In this document: in pieces, positions 45,603 to 56,593 of the stretch
How the letters are laid out: every line of letters begins with the position of its first letter
Position numbering within the stretch: the first letter of the stretch is position 1
Assembly (NCBI RefSeq): GCF_043290135.1
Contig: NC_134705.1
Span: 101,124,239 to 101,188,238 of the forward strand
Length of the DNA: 64,000 nt
Direction of reading: 5' to 3'
Source: Rhipicephalus microplus
Lineage: Eukaryota > Arthropoda > Arachnida > Ixodida > Ixodidae
Position numbers and translations under genes: made by a program
Notes under the pieces: model-generated
The model's database searches: none
The model's input: the letters and a program-made list of their open reading frames with translations, nothing else
Told to the model about the DNA's origin: nothing

Positions 45603-45809
45603 AAACCATTTGCATGAGTATGCTGACCTCAAGGGAGGCACTAACGCTACCTTTGTCTAGGCACGTTAACAGTCCTGATGACTCATTCGATAAATTAGCA
45701 GCTACTACTACAAAATCAGGTTTCTTTTTACGCCATGATAGAGAACTGCGCGAGTCATTTTTCCCACATAATTTCAAAGCTGTATTGTCTTGCGTGATTG
45801 AAAATCCAG
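45603..45809 (+). CDS. Possible host coding exon, phase 1-1
   Basis: A 207-base segment is open in one frame. It is preceded by a pyrimidine-rich acceptor (TTTCTTTTTTACTGATGCCC, then AACTAAG) and followed by a consensus donor, CCAG|GTAAGC (45806-45815). It would start and end in phase 1, so it can be spliced as a symmetric exon. It encodes ETICMSMLTSREALTLPLSR, then SFDKLAATTTKSGFFLRHDR and ELRESFFPHNF. The order of a small-residue/Leu-Pro stretch, then F-D-K-L-A, then R-E-S-F-F loosely recalls the segment after the third membrane helix of ionotropic receptors. That is a weak impression, and no neighbouring exon was found. Confidence 0.3.
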
Positions 45810-45819
45810 GTAAGCTGAC

Positions 45820-46120
45820 GTCATTTTCGGTGCAACAATAAGCTCCATCATCACCATAGTCTAAGCACTATCACTGAACGCGCACTATTTCACTACATGT
45901 TTTTGAGGCATTGCTTTTTTGTTCTTTACGTTGTGGTATTGATTTTGTGCCTGATGAAATTGTTAGTAACACAATTAGTTTCATTCAAGCTTTTTGCTAT
46001 ATTTTCTTATTGGTGTGATTTGCCATATACATCATGTTGGCTGCGCCAGTTATTTTCCTTCACCTCGACTAGCTTCTACACTTGCTAAAAAGGAAAGATG
46101 TTTGAGGTTCGAATTGGGTC
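45820..46120. other. T-rich DNA, no gene
   Basis: A hydrophobic 63-codon frame (45897-46088) follows from T-richness. Nothing else is supportable. Confidence 0.4.
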
Positions 46121-46124
46121 CCCT

Positions 46125-46640
46125 CGATGACTCGAGTGCACTGTGGCAGCGCAAAGAAGGAGACGCAGTCGGGTGAAGAGACACTTTATTGCAGCCTCAG
46201 TCGTCTGTCCGAGTCTAAGCACGAACCTCAACTCATAATTTCACCTTGAAGCTTCCTCGTTTCAACCCTTGGTTGAACAAAGGGTCTCCACACAAGCCAA
46301 TCACTGGTGTGGGCTCGCATCACCACAACCAATTGCAAAAACAATTTCATAGCAGAAACTGCATTGTAAACAAGCACTTTACCAAATATAACACGAGAGG
46401 AGATAGGTTCTTAGCGTGTAACACTCTCTCCGATCTCAGGCGGTGCTGACCTCCGTCGCTAGCCGTACTCACGCTCGAGCTCCATCAGACTTCTCATTAA
46501 CCGTTACTTCGCAGAAGTATACTTAAGAGTGGTCAGTGACCCGTCAGTCTCTCTGTGCTAGCCAGGTGTGTACGCCACAGCAAAGCTCTCCACCATCCTA
46601 ACAACACTCGGTAATGACGTATAGCAGGGAAGGATAAGCT
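46125..46640 (-). repeat. LTR-like or 3'-end block, minus strand
   Basis: On the minus strand GCAATAAAGTGTCTCTTCAC (46174-46193) has the AATAAAGTGTC form also seen in the GC-rich block at 15426, followed by ACTGCGTCTCC. It may be a solo LTR. No ends or partner could be defined. Confidence 0.3.
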
Positions 46641-46767
46641 CGGCTCGGTGCCGCTACCCCGCCTAGGTCAGCCAAGTGGTTGCGTCCCTGTGCCATTCTC
46701 AATGGCACACGTGCGTGCCAACAATCACTTAGACTCAGATGGCCGTGCTTGGCCTGCTTCTGGCAAG

Positions 46768-46875
46768 ATGCGCTTCCGGTTAACTTTCCTCTTTTTCGTC
46801 TTCAACTGGGCGGCTTTGACGGCTCCGCTCGTGAATCGCGTGAACGAAGGAGTCTCATTTCTTTCCCGTGCATAA
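46768..46875 (+). other. Short frame with signal-peptide-like start, doubtful
   Basis: From an internal ATG at 46768, MRFRLTFLFFVFNWAALTAP resembles a signal peptide, and the frame stops after 35 codons. It overlaps the start of the LINE RNase H frame and has no promoter, so chance is likely. Confidence 0.15.
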
Positions 46876-46879
46876 CGAA

Positions 46880-47840
46880 GACGCCTAATTCAAAACTTGA
46901 AATTAAATTTGATGATATTTTCCCCTCCAATGTGAAACAACTGCCCCTTCAATATTTAAATACTCGGTTAAAAGATTACTTGACTCATCTGTCCATAAAC
47001 AAGAATATTGCGACGAATGCATTCGTATTGAACGAAAAGGCTGGAATAGGCATCTTTTGTACTTCTCACGACTGGTCTTTCCCAGTTCGATTACCAGATT
47101 ACACGCCTATATGCATCGCTGAATTATTCGCTATCATTCTAGCGCTTCGTAAATTTCCTGCAAGCGAATCAGAAGCGGTCATACTTACCGATTCTCTCTC
47201 AGTATGCACTGCACTATCTACAGAAAAAAAATTGACATCATTGAGTATGATTAGCACTTTATTACCAGAAAACCTGAAAAAAATTCACTTGCTATGGATA
47301 CATGGCCACTGTGGAATTTATCCAAATGATATGGCAGGCTCGTTAGCCAAAGCATCTTTAAGCGGACCACTCTTACCTATTTTACCTGATTTCGCCTACG
47401 TAACAGCACTCAGATATAGAAATTCTTGTTTGCACAAAGACATAGAAAAATTAACATTGGATAAAGTCAGAGACTTCGTACATCTAAGATATTGCTGGAA
47501 CAAACAGTGCTGTGTATCTCGGCAGTTTGAAATTACAATCACCAGATTGCGATGCAGAATTCCGCATCTGAATTACTACCTACATAAAGCTGGACTAACA
47601 GCATCTCTGTTGTGTCTCTTTTGCAAGGAATCGGAATCAATAGATCACTTCTTTTTATCCTTTCAACGTTATGCTTATCAAAGGAAAAGATACCTGGTCG
47701 AACCAATTGAGAAGCTAGGTTTAAAAATAACTGTGGAACTAATTTTATCCTTCGGAGAGATTACATTAGGTTATAGCCACAGGGAAGTTTTCTCTGCTGT
47801 GTGCGAGTACATAAGGGCAACAAAGAGATATCTCTGTTAG
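46880..47840 (+). pseudogene. I-group LINE ORF2 C-terminal part: RNase H and zinc motif
   Basis: A long open frame carries an RNase H. GIGIFCTSHDWSFPVRLPDY, IAELFAIILALRKFPASESE with the catalytic Glu, AVILTDSLSVCTALS with the catalytic Asp, and HLLWIHGHCGIYPNDMAGSL with the terminal His/Asp follow in order. The tail has CLFCKESESIDHFFLSFQRY, a C-x2-C...H zinc motif with the final Cys changed to Phe, then GYSHREVFSAVCEYIRATKR. The frame is open for about 320 codons without a stop, making this one of the better preserved LINE pieces here. Its reverse transcriptase is absent, so it is a 5'-truncated insertion. A TAG ends the frame at 47838-47840. Confidence 0.85.
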
Positions 47841-47849
47841 CCTATTGTT

Positions 47850-48945
47850 ATCTACGGCTACAAGACTACCTGAATGCCTGAATTAGCACACTTTATGATC
47901 CTGCCAGCCGGTTCTTGGACGATCCCCCTTTGTGGGCGAGTGCCAGCAAAGCTGAAGGTTCATCATCACCATCATCTTTCCCATGCATGGCTCTTCAGTG
48001 TTCGCCTTCGCGGAACTAATCGGCGCCGATAGTTGACAGTTCAGTAACTTCGCACTCTTCAGCAGCCACATTAATTGCGCTACACACAACACGCCACTAA
48101 TTGTTACCTCATACTAACCAGTAGTATCATCAGAAATATTATATATCATATTTCTTGCATTGATGCATTTCTGCTTTCAGCGGTACAACAAACAAAGAAG
48201 AGAAGATGTTCTGGTTTGAAAACATCACAAAACTTTGTTGACTACTCCTGACTCATGTGGGTATTACCGTAACCATTCAAACGCAGCGCGCTGAGTGGTG
48301 GATTCGACGTTTATTCGTACTGCAGGCTCATTCAAAAGGGGGTGGTATCTGAGCTCAGAAAGATCGCCAGAAAACCAAGCTCAGGCTATCCTGCATGGTG
48401 CCCCAGAGCATGTGTTCTAGATCAGGTTGTAGCAAGGTTACTGAAAACAGATTCGTATAGATTGTACGTATCAACTGTTGTTTATCTCAGGTAAATACTT
48501 GTACGCTTGGACCATGTGACCTCTGAATTGTGTAATCTGGTTCTGAAGTGTTCATTCCACTTAGAGCGTAACGTAGTTGCTTATGTCGCAAAATTGGTCT
48601 TCAATGTGTGTGTGTAAGTATACCGGGGCCCGGTTTGAAGATGCCCCATTACAGCGTTGGCATGCCTAAGCACTCACTCTACGTTATGTGTAAACAGAAA
48701 GCATGCGTAAACAACTAAGAGTTTTGTGTTCGAATTCAAAGTTGAGTGCTGAAACTATCATGCTTCAGAAAGTGTTAACAGTATTGTTGAAAAGCGCTTC
48801 CGCGTGGCTTTATTCACAAGCGGCGACAGGAAAAGCTGAGGATTACGGTAACATTAGGCTGCTTAGCATGTAGGGGAGCCGCTGTCTATAGAAGGTGGCT
48901 CCGAAACTCCTGTGAGCAAAAATATAAAGATTTTTGTTGCTGTTT
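47850..48945. other. No gene recognised
   Basis: An acceptor-like CTGCTTTCAG at about 48170-48180 precedes a 20-codon open piece, too little to call an exon. Confidence 0.35.
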
Positions 48946-48949
48946 TCAG

Positions 48950-49828
48950 GCGGTCAAATTAAAGAAAAATGTATTGTTTTATTTTTCACACATGTTTTGA
49001 TGACAGCAAGAATATTGCGAAAATTAGAGCAGCCTACACAACAGCAAGAGTTTATTCATAATCTCGTACACTTTCATAAAGCTTTGCAAACTGCTCCCGT
49101 TGTTGTAAGGAGCCAACGTGCATATTTTAAGAAAAACTCTAGTGTAGTACGCGAATAAATGTTTAAATTTGCGGAGCCTGAATACGTGTACAAAATTTCT
49201 GAAATTTACTGCTAAGAACACCGGTCGTACCGGGACACTTCTCTCCACGTAAAGACATTGTAACAAAATTCCCAGTAGTTTGAGCATTACAGGATTGAGA
49301 AACAAGAATTGATATAGTCGCGATGGTATTTACATGATATTTACATGAGGAAATAGTACGACTGTGGTGGTTGTGTTTCAAACAAGGAGATTTGCTTGCT
49401 TCTTTTCGCTTGATAATTCTGACACACACAAACTAAGGAGCATTGGTGAAGAAAATTTGCATTTGACTATATGTGAGTTTCAACAAACCACGCCTACTTC
49501 CCCCTCTTTCCTCACTACAGCCTAGTGGTAACTACAACACCGCAACAATACTTTTTTTTTGCAGTTCTGGAGCGAAAATCGAGATGTGTGGACTTATCGG
49601 TCAAATAACCAGAGGTTTTTGGTATGCAAGCGACAAAAAGTTGCTGGGATCAATAAAGGCACAGTGTACATCAAAGAAACGTATCAACAAACTCAAAAAA
49701 CGTAAAATGACAAAAGTCATACTCCTTTTGCAAAATGGTACTCCATGCTTTTTTTGTTTTTTGCAGCACAACAAATTATCAAGAATGGACATTCTTTAAC
49801 AAAGATGAAATGTGGAAAGTGAGTCCTA
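48950..49828 (+). CDS. Tick lipocalin-like gene, first three exons (possibly a pseudogene)
   Basis: Three plus-strand exons join in frame. Exon 1 is 48950-49104 (acceptor TGTTTTCAG, donor GTT|GTAAGG), exon 2 is 49565-49701 (acceptor T10GCAG, donor C|GTAAAA) and exon 3 is 49767-49828 (acceptor TTTTTTGCAG, donor A|GTAAGT). Exon 1 encodes KEKCIVLFFTHVLMTARI, a signal-peptide-like core, then QQQEFIHNLVHFHKALQTAP. Exon 2 encodes FWSENRDVWTYRSNNQRFLV followed by CK. The W-T-Y, nine residues, C-K spacing is that of the conserved strand in tick salivary lipocalins. Exon 3 gives YQEWTFFNKDEMWKVSP. The codon where a start Met would be expected, just before KEKCIV (48958-48960), reads ATT. So either the start lies in an unseen upstream exon or the gene has lost it. 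Later exons are uncertain; a phase-compatible candidate (EDEDRFCWFMKI) begins near 50110. These proteins typically bind small host mediators. Function here is not shown. Confidence 0.45.
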
Positions 49829-50210
49829 GTAAGTGCTGGTTCTATTCCGTCATTTCGAAGAAATGATCACGAGTAAATTGACGAATCGCGACAGACGTCA
49901 TGGCAGCAAACGTTAATTACCTGCTGCTCTTTTTTCTGATCTAGTGCAAAAAAACACTAAAGGTATTCTGCGTAAAATTGACACAAAGCTGTTTTTAGAT
50001 GATAAAAAATATTGAATATCCACGTCACGAGTTAAAAAAACTAGCGCAATTAGCGCGATGAGTACAATATTTACAAGGATGGGTGGCAGCAGAGCTGGTG
50101 TACTAAAAACAGAAGAGAAAAACGAGGACGAACATAGTGAAGACGAAGATAGGTTCTGTTGGTTCATGAAGATAATATCACAGCAAAAGCTGTTAAAATA
50201 TCTCAACAAG
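49829..50210 (+). other. Possible downstream exon region of the lipocalin-like gene
   Basis: A frame ending at TAG near 50235 reads EEKNEDEHSEDEDRFCWFMK and LLKYLNKNCVWHRSC. ACTAAAAACAG just before it could be branch point plus acceptor. The opposite strand also reads open with a hydrophobic stretch, so coding direction is unsure. Confidence 0.2.
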
Positions 50211-50214
50211 AACT

Positions 50215-50400
50215 GCGTGTGGCACCGTAGTTGTTAGCTGCCACCACCGCTGTCACTGCCGCCGGCGCTGGTGTGCGTAACCACTATCGTACGCAATGGG
50301 AAAAAAACGTAGCAAACATTATACCAAGAAGATAGCAAGATTCGAATTCGGCTCCCTTGCGTGCCAGCCCAGCATTCTACCACAAAGCCTTGATAGTACT
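50215..50400 (-). repeat. tRNA-derived SINE, minus strand
   Basis: On the minus strand an A-box-like GGCTTTGTGGTAGAATGC (50371-50388) and a B-box-like ATTCGAATC (50338-50346) are followed by TAGTGGTTACGCACACCAGC and GGCGGCAGTGACAGC. The same series of head and GC-rich body appears at 59364-59552 (GTGGTTACGGACACCGACGG). Confidence 0.65.
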
Positions 50401-51207
50401 TTTTCTTCGTTTTTTTCCCTTGCATATCAAGACTGTTCACATTTCGCATACTCACATTTTGCATAATAGGAGTACTACTACGAAGTGCAATGAAGTACCG
50501 GCAGCTCTGAGCTGACTATTGATGTATACTGTAGCGATCGTAGCATTGGTTTAATGCGCAGACTGCACTCTGGTATATCCCCTTGCCAATTCAGCACTTC
50601 AAAAATATGGCAGTTTGATTCGCAAAAATATTGTCACACAAATCGCACTTCTACAGGTCGCATTTCGATAGACATTACGGGTTTGTCATACGTTGTGCAG
50701 GCCCGGAAGCACAATTATATCATAAGATGCGCCGGCCTCGTTTTCAATAGAAGAGAAACAGATGCCATATAAACTTAACGGTTATTCCTTTTCGAAGTTT
50801 CTTTACTATAAGTCCTAGAAAAATACACGCTCCAGTAGTCTAACAACAAGCCTTCTTCAATTGTTTACTTTTTATTATATAAGTAGCAATGTGTGCTCGA
50901 TCTTCCAACTATAGTTAACTGGGAAGGTACCGGTGTGTAAATTATAGACGAAAGGCTGGACTCTGGCACTACAAGCATTCTTTTAACACCACTAAATACA
51001 TCCTGTAGCGGGGCCTGCACTGTACAGCTGGCGGAAGAATGGCACATGCAGTAAAACGTCGGCGAGGTCATTATATAGAGCTTTTACGTGGGACGTTGGT
51101 CAGATGGTCTAACGAAAATCTTACTGATAGAAAGCGCAAGGACAAAACAACTTATTTTAGATGCCCCTGTATTGGTCTTTGCGCATTCTCTGATGACGCG
51201 AGAAATC
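50401..51207. other. No gene recognised
   Basis: Nothing beyond short frames. Confidence 0.4.
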
Positions 51208-51475
51208 CCAGCAGAACTCTAGACAGCAGAACTCTAGACAAGAACTCTAGGCGCAGAACATTCGTTCGTCCATTAGTTCTTGCTTCCGTCCATCCATGCG
51301 TGCGTCTGTGTGGCCTCCCGTGCGTGCGTCTGCTCGTGCGTCCGCATGTTCATCTGTGCGTCCATCCCTGCTTTCGTCAATGCATCCGCTCCTGCGTCCG
51401 TCCACTTGTCCATCCGTTCGTGCATTCATCCGTGCGTCCGTCCGTGCATCTGTCTGTGTGTCCGTTCGTCCACCT
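51208..51475 (+). repeat. Short tandem repeats: AACTCTAGAC units, then degenerate TCCGTGCG array
   Basis: CAGAACTCTAGA occurs three times with variation at about 51213-51250. A 200-base array of TCCGT/GTGCG/CATC units follows. The long frames on both strands here are repeat artefacts. Confidence 0.85.
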
Positions 51476-51734
51476 ATTCAACACTCCATGTACCACTATC
51501 TCGCCCTTTTCATCTTATATTCCTCATATAAAAGCACCGCCATCGAGCGGACATTCGAAGGACTGAACAAAAGGAGGCACACGCACACTTTTTTATGGCT
51601 TGCGCTTCGTGTCTACTTCCCACCTTTAACCACCTCGAGTTCATGGTATACACCAGTTCACTGTATTCATGGCACTGCTGCCCAACGCTCGCTAAACCTT
51701 TCTAAAACCTTGGAAGTTACGCCCAGCGAGTATA

Positions 51735-51945
51735 ACGTAGCAATCCTTTCTTAACTTCTGTGCGTTGTTGAACAATAAAAAATTCGCAGCATGCGCCTTA
51801 ACTAAAAGCCGAATTCTCCTGTCTCTCATTCCCCCTCAGCAGCCATTGTCATGTACATTGAGCCCTATCTTTTATTGTTCAACAACGCACACAAGAAATC
51901 TCTCAACGGCAAAACCTTAGAGGTGAAAACGTTATACTTGTTACA
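51735..51945. mobile_element. Hairpin (foldback/MITE-like) element
   Basis: A perfect 21-base inverted repeat, GTGCGTTGTTGAACAATAAA plus one more A (51762-51782) and its complement at about 51870-51890, encloses about 87 bases. Farther out, GAGTATAACG (left) and CGTTATACTTG (right) are also inverted, so the imperfect arms reach about 50-70 bases. There is no coding capacity. Confidence 0.65.
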
Positions 51946-52259
51946 CACTACTACAACGGCTACGAGGGACGAAAGGGTGCCGCTATAGGGAGCTTCGTTC
52001 GCCCCTAAAATAACATTTTTGTTGATGATCACATGGAGTTGGTAGTAAACGAAAGCGCATTTGCGTGAGCAGTCGAAGTTCAACGGAGCCTGCCATGTTG
52101 CCCAGTGACAGAAAGCCTGCTGCTGTTGTTCTTGTTTTCCTCTGCACAAGGCTCGTACCCAAACGAGGAGATTGGCCGATTATATGGTCAATTCGCCCGA
52201 TGCGGTTTAACCTGCTGGTCTAAAGAGACAAGTGGCTAAACGCTTTATTATTGACTGAT

Positions 52260-52655
52260 TGTTATAATGCCACGCGTTCCATTTCCCAAGTTTTGTTATC
52301 GTCCCAAAACATTACACAATTCTCAGCGCAAGCCACGCCTGCAAATTTTGAGAAGCTTCCGGACTGTAGTAGATCATTTCGATAAGGTCACGCCCTGTCT
52401 GCGAACGGTACAGATTATTTTGGAACCTACGCCACCACCAGCGATAACGCTAGAACATTCAATGGCAAGTGTATAAATGCCTACGCGCTTCGACCGCTTG
52501 TCAATAGTTGATGGACGGCCGACGCTCCATTCACTGCTATCTGTGCAAGACTGCTACTTTAATCGAACTGTCCGTTTACCGGACAGGTTCACCCAAATAA
52601 ACAGTTAATTCCCAACATAAAGTCTCCTGTCTTCGGCCACGTCACGACCCCGTGA
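52260..52655 (+). repeat. Gypsy E 5' LTR
   Basis: It starts TGTTATAATG and has AATAAA near 52597. Blocks such as GACTGTAGTAGATCATTTCG and GATAACGCTAGAACATTCAA match 22128-22500. Ends are approximate. Confidence 0.7.
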
Positions 52656-52831
52656 TATCTGGTGGAGGTGCTGCTTCGTTCATGTACTGAACGCCCCCGT
52701 CAAGCCGTGAACCCAGCCCACGTCAACGAGAAGACACCGACGCCAACCAGGAGCAGCGAACAAGCTTCCGATAGCAAGGGCTACCACCGGAGTACGGGAT
52801 TCTACAAGACAAGGCGCGGAAGAGCAAGGCC

Positions 52832-53832
52832 ATGACCGCGACTGCAGCGACAATGACAACCGCAGCATCCCAGCCAACAATTGTCATGCATCAACCCAGG
52901 GAACCACCAATTTTTCATTGGTCATCGTTCGAAGACCTGGAGTCCTGGCTAGACACATACGACCGTGTGGCTGCCCTCAACCACTGGGACCATGACGAAA
53001 AGCTCCGTCGTGTGTTCTTCTATTTGGAAGACACCGCAAGGCCTTGGCTCGAAAATCGGGAGTCCACGCTCCGAACGTGGGATGTTTTCTGCGGCGCATT
53101 CCTGCAAACGTTCGCGAGCGTCGCTCGCAAAGAGAGGGCCGCTGCTTTATTAGAGACCCGGGTTCAGGTACCAAATGAAAATGTCGCCATTTTCACAGAA
53201 GAAATGACCCGACTATTTCGTCACGCTGACCCAGACATGCCCGAGGAGAAAAAGTTCGTTTACTCATGCGAGGGGTCAAACAGGAGCTCTTCGCGGGACT
53301 GATGAGAAATCTACCGAACACCGTCCAAAAATTTGTAGCCGAAGTGACCACTATTGAAAAGACCCTGGACATGCGTACCAGACAGTATAATCGTCGCCTG
53401 ACTCCAGAATGCACTGCTGCTCAAGCCAGTAACTCCGAAGACCTGCGTGAAACGATCCGAGCGATCGTGCGGGAAGAGCTGCGCAAGCTGTCGCCTTCGG
53501 CGCAGCCTCAAGTGGATTCAATCGCCGACATCGTGCGAGAAGAAGTTCGGCAATCGCTTCGAATTCCCCAAGCACCGCTGCCCGAGCCGGAAGCTATGAG
53601 CTACGCCGCTGCAGTGCGCCACAACGCTCCTCCCCGTCCACGCCAAAACGCCGCCCCATCGCACTTCCGTCGACAGACGCCACCACCGCCACCACCCCCA
53701 CCGACGTCATACCATTCGCCAGCGGCCCAGCGCAATACGCCGAGAAAGACTGACGTCTGGCGCACCCCTGACCACTGCCCCCTCTGCTACCACTGTGGCG
53801 AGGCCGGACACACATACCACCGTTGCGAGTAG
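52832..53832 (+). pseudogene. Gypsy E gag
   Basis: From ATG at 52832 (MTATAATMTTAASQ) the capsid pattern runs PPIFHWSSFEDLESWLDTYD, VFFYLEDTARPWLENRESTL and WDVFCGAFLQTFASVARKER. A frameshift near 53260-53300 moves it into frame 53266-53832 (VKQELFAGLMRNLPNTVQKF). This carries a Pro-rich stretch and ends in CYHCGEAGHTYHRCE, a perfect C-x2-C-x4-H-x4-C zinc knuckle at about 53788-53829. The gene is nearly complete apart from the frameshift. Confidence 0.88.
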
Positions 53833-54334
53833 TGACAGATGGGACGGCGTGGCTTCGCCATCAATGCACCGCGTCCACAACCAGGAGAACGGCTACGTGA
53901 CATCGCCGACCACCTGACAGAAACTCATTAAACACCACGAAGCCCTTCCCGTTCGCCGTCGCCCAGCCGCCGCACGTCACCGCACGTCACCGCACCACCG
54001 GCAGTACTCTGGCCCAACGCGGGGCTGGTCTCTTAGCCCGTATCCGGGAAACAAAGTGCAGCAACCGATGGAGGTGCGGTTGCTGTGACCGAAAGATCCT
54101 TTGACGACGACGACGCCGCGACGGAGCTTTCCGAACACAACGCCAACCAGGCAAAGCCCTGACGGCAAAACCTCACTTACCGAAGGTGACATGAAAACGC
54201 AAAATGGAAGCAGCGGAACAAGCCGACGCAGCCGTAACGTGACGCCACGCCCTAACTGTAATGTGAGACGGCGAACTAGCGACCTCGCCGTTCTTATCGA
54301 CGGCCACAGTGTGACCGCTCACGGGGGATGCCCA

Positions 54335-54605
54335 TGGACTCTTTTACGGCTGAATAATGTCATCCCGCAGCATTTCATCAACTTGTCTCTTCATCGCCTC
54401 ATGTTCTCGCGTCGAAACCCTATACGAACTCGGACGGAGTGGTCTGGCATTTTCTTCGGTTATGATGCGATGTTTCGTAATTGGGGTCTGCCGAATTTTC
54501 AATGACGACGAAAAGCAATATTCGTATTGCAGGAGCAGGGCCTTGAGCTGTTCTTGCTTATGGTTAGGAAGTCTGGGATTGACATCGAAAGCTTTAGCCG
54601 GAGTA
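54335..54605 (-). pseudogene. Inverted Gypsy pol fragment (protease to RT linker)
   Basis: On the plus strand CTCATGTTCTCGCGTCGAAA, GATGCGATGTTTCGTAATTG and GGAAGTCTGGGATTGACATC align in order with 23600-23800 of Gypsy D, so the fragment is minus-strand. It abuts plus-strand Gypsy E on one side and a LINE on the other. Confidence 0.75.
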
Positions 54606-56593
54606 CTTGATACTCAAGGTCCTGACGCCCGTAGTTAGTTCGCTTAATTGGTGGCATTCTCGTTTGGTGGCGTAATTGATATTGAGGGGGAAAAACGGGC
54701 AGGCTACTAACATGGAGCCTGTACTTTTTTATGTTTAAAAGTAATCTATAATAGTAGATTAGATTTGCTCTGATTAACGAGTGTTTCTCAAAAAGATTGT
54801 GTGTGAGTAAATCTCGCGGTCTACCGTGATAATTTTCGAAAATTCCCATTGCCCTTTTTTGAAGTTTCATTATATTTGTTGTATTTTTTGCTGTTGTTGT
54901 TCCCCATATTAATGCACAATAGCTAAATTTTGAGTGAAAGAGGGCGTAGTACATTGCCTTCTTTAGTGTTAGTGGTATAAGACTACTAATTTTATACATA
55001 GAGCCTACTACTTTACTGAGGTCACTGCTGAGTTTATTGATATGATTCTCCCAAGAGAGGTTTTCTTGAAACCATACCCCCAAACACTTTTGCGTTGTTA
55101 CCTGTTCTATCTGCTCTCCTTTAAATAAAACAGTAATCTTGACAGGCATCGGCTTATTTATCAGTTTAAATATTATATACTTAGCTTTGCTGACATTTAT
55201 TTGAAGTTTGTTTAACTTCAGCCAGTCAGATAATAAATCTGAATAATCAATAATTTCTTTTTCAATCTGTCTTAGGGATGAATTTGAAAAGAAAAGATTA
55301 GTGTCATCCGCATACATGACTATGTTCGGTGTAGGTGAAATGCTTGGGAGGTCATTGATGTATATGGTAAATAATACCTGGCCAAGTATGGATCCCTGCG
55401 GCATACCAGTCTGTACTCTAAGACATGGCGAGGTCACCTGATTAAGTGAAACATACTGAACGATCCGTTAAATAGCTTCGCATAAGATCTAACGTTGTGC
55501 CGCGTATCCCATAGCTATGAAGTTTAGATAACAGTATTTCATGATTCACACTGTCGAAAGCTTTACGGAGGTCAAGGAATAAGCCGACCGTGTACAAACG
55601 ATTGTCAATGTTTTGTAGTACTTGATGTTTTATTTTGAGGAGTGCATCCTCACATGGTTTATCTTTCCGAAATCCATACTGAGATGTAATAATTATAGCA
55701 TACTTATTAAAGAAACCTTGCAGTCGTGAAATAATAACAGCCTCAAAAAGTTTTAAAAAGAGTGGTAGTATTGAAATAGGGCGGAAATTGTTTGCATAAT
55801 TGTCTGCACCCCCTTTGTGAATTGGAGAGACACGGGCTATTTTAAGTTTGCTTGGAAAAATTCCGCATTCAAAAATTCCATTCATAAAATGGGCCAGGAC
55901 GGTAGATATATTATCCGATACATATTTTATGGGAGATGCCAGTATACTGTCAAATCATGCAGCTGCATTGCGTTTAAAACTACTGATTACCTTTTCAACT
56001 TCACCTGCAGTCATAGGAAATAATACAAGAAAATTTGGCACAGATTGTTTTGTTACAGCGGGTCTTACATACTCGGGATTTTGAAAGAAATTGCTGTTAC
56101 AACATTTAACAAAGTGAGTATTCAGGGCACTGGAAGCTTCACCGTCTGTAAGAGCACCATTTACCGAAGATATTCGTACGTTTTCACAAGTAGCATTCAC
56201 TCCAGACAACTCCTTAATTTCTTGCCAAATTTTTCTTGGATTCGTATATATACGCGAAAAACCCTGTCGTAATATTTTCCTTCGCTTTTCTTAGCTCTGA
56301 ATATACTTGGTTACGATAAGTCTTAAATTCGGCTAATTGATTAATATTTCATGTTTTAATGAATGTGTGGTACATTTGATTTTTTCTTTTATTTTTGTGA
56401 GAAGCGCAGCATTAACCCATTGTTTCCTATTTTTTAGGTCGTTTTGTAACAGTATGTTGCGGAAAGGTTTTATCGTAAGCAGCAATCATTTTATCGAAAA
56501 ATGAATTGTATGCCTTGTTTGGGTCACTTTCAAGCATTTCAAATTCCCAGCTTATTTCGCTAATAAGTGAGCGAAAAAGGGCTATCGTCGTTT
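54606..56593 (-). pseudogene. CR1/L2-like LINE ORF2, reverse transcriptase part
   Basis: Frame 55885-55442 carries MNGIFECGIFPSKLKIARVS, NFRPISILPLFLKLFEAVII, YGFRKDKPCEDALLKIKHQV and GLFLDLRKAFDSVNHEILL with the first catalytic Asp. Frame 55437-54606 carries QTGMPQGSILGQVLFTIYIN, NIVMYADDTNLFFSNSS with the catalytic Asp pair intact, KCLGVWFQENLSWENHINKL and the C-terminal domain (KAMYYALFHSKFSYCALIWG, NYGRQDLEYQ). A stop around 55440 separates the two. The linker after the SINE (SISEISWEFEMLESDPNK region, about 56580-56000) is interrupted by frameshifts. Confidence 0.88.

Larger units (their letters stand above)
52260..54330 (+). mobile_element. Gypsy E: 5' LTR, gag and protease start
   Basis: The LTR at 52260-about 52655 is followed by TGGTGGAGGTGCTGC (probable primer-binding region), gag (52832-53830) and a protease beginning TSDLAVLIDGHSVTA at about 54265. 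It breaks off at about 54325, where opposite-orientation Gypsy sequence starts. The LTR matches the Gypsy B 3' LTR. Confidence 0.85.

Noticed and set aside
49913..50209. Minus-strand 98-codon frame with a hydrophobic stretch
   Set aside because: It mirrors a GA-rich plus-strand sequence, with no promoter or splice support. The plus strand fits the lipocalin context at least as well.
51039..51754. Frames of 150-175 codons rich in Cys, Val, His and Ser
   Set aside because: They follow from the degenerate TCCGTGCG array. They are open on both strands and show no domain.
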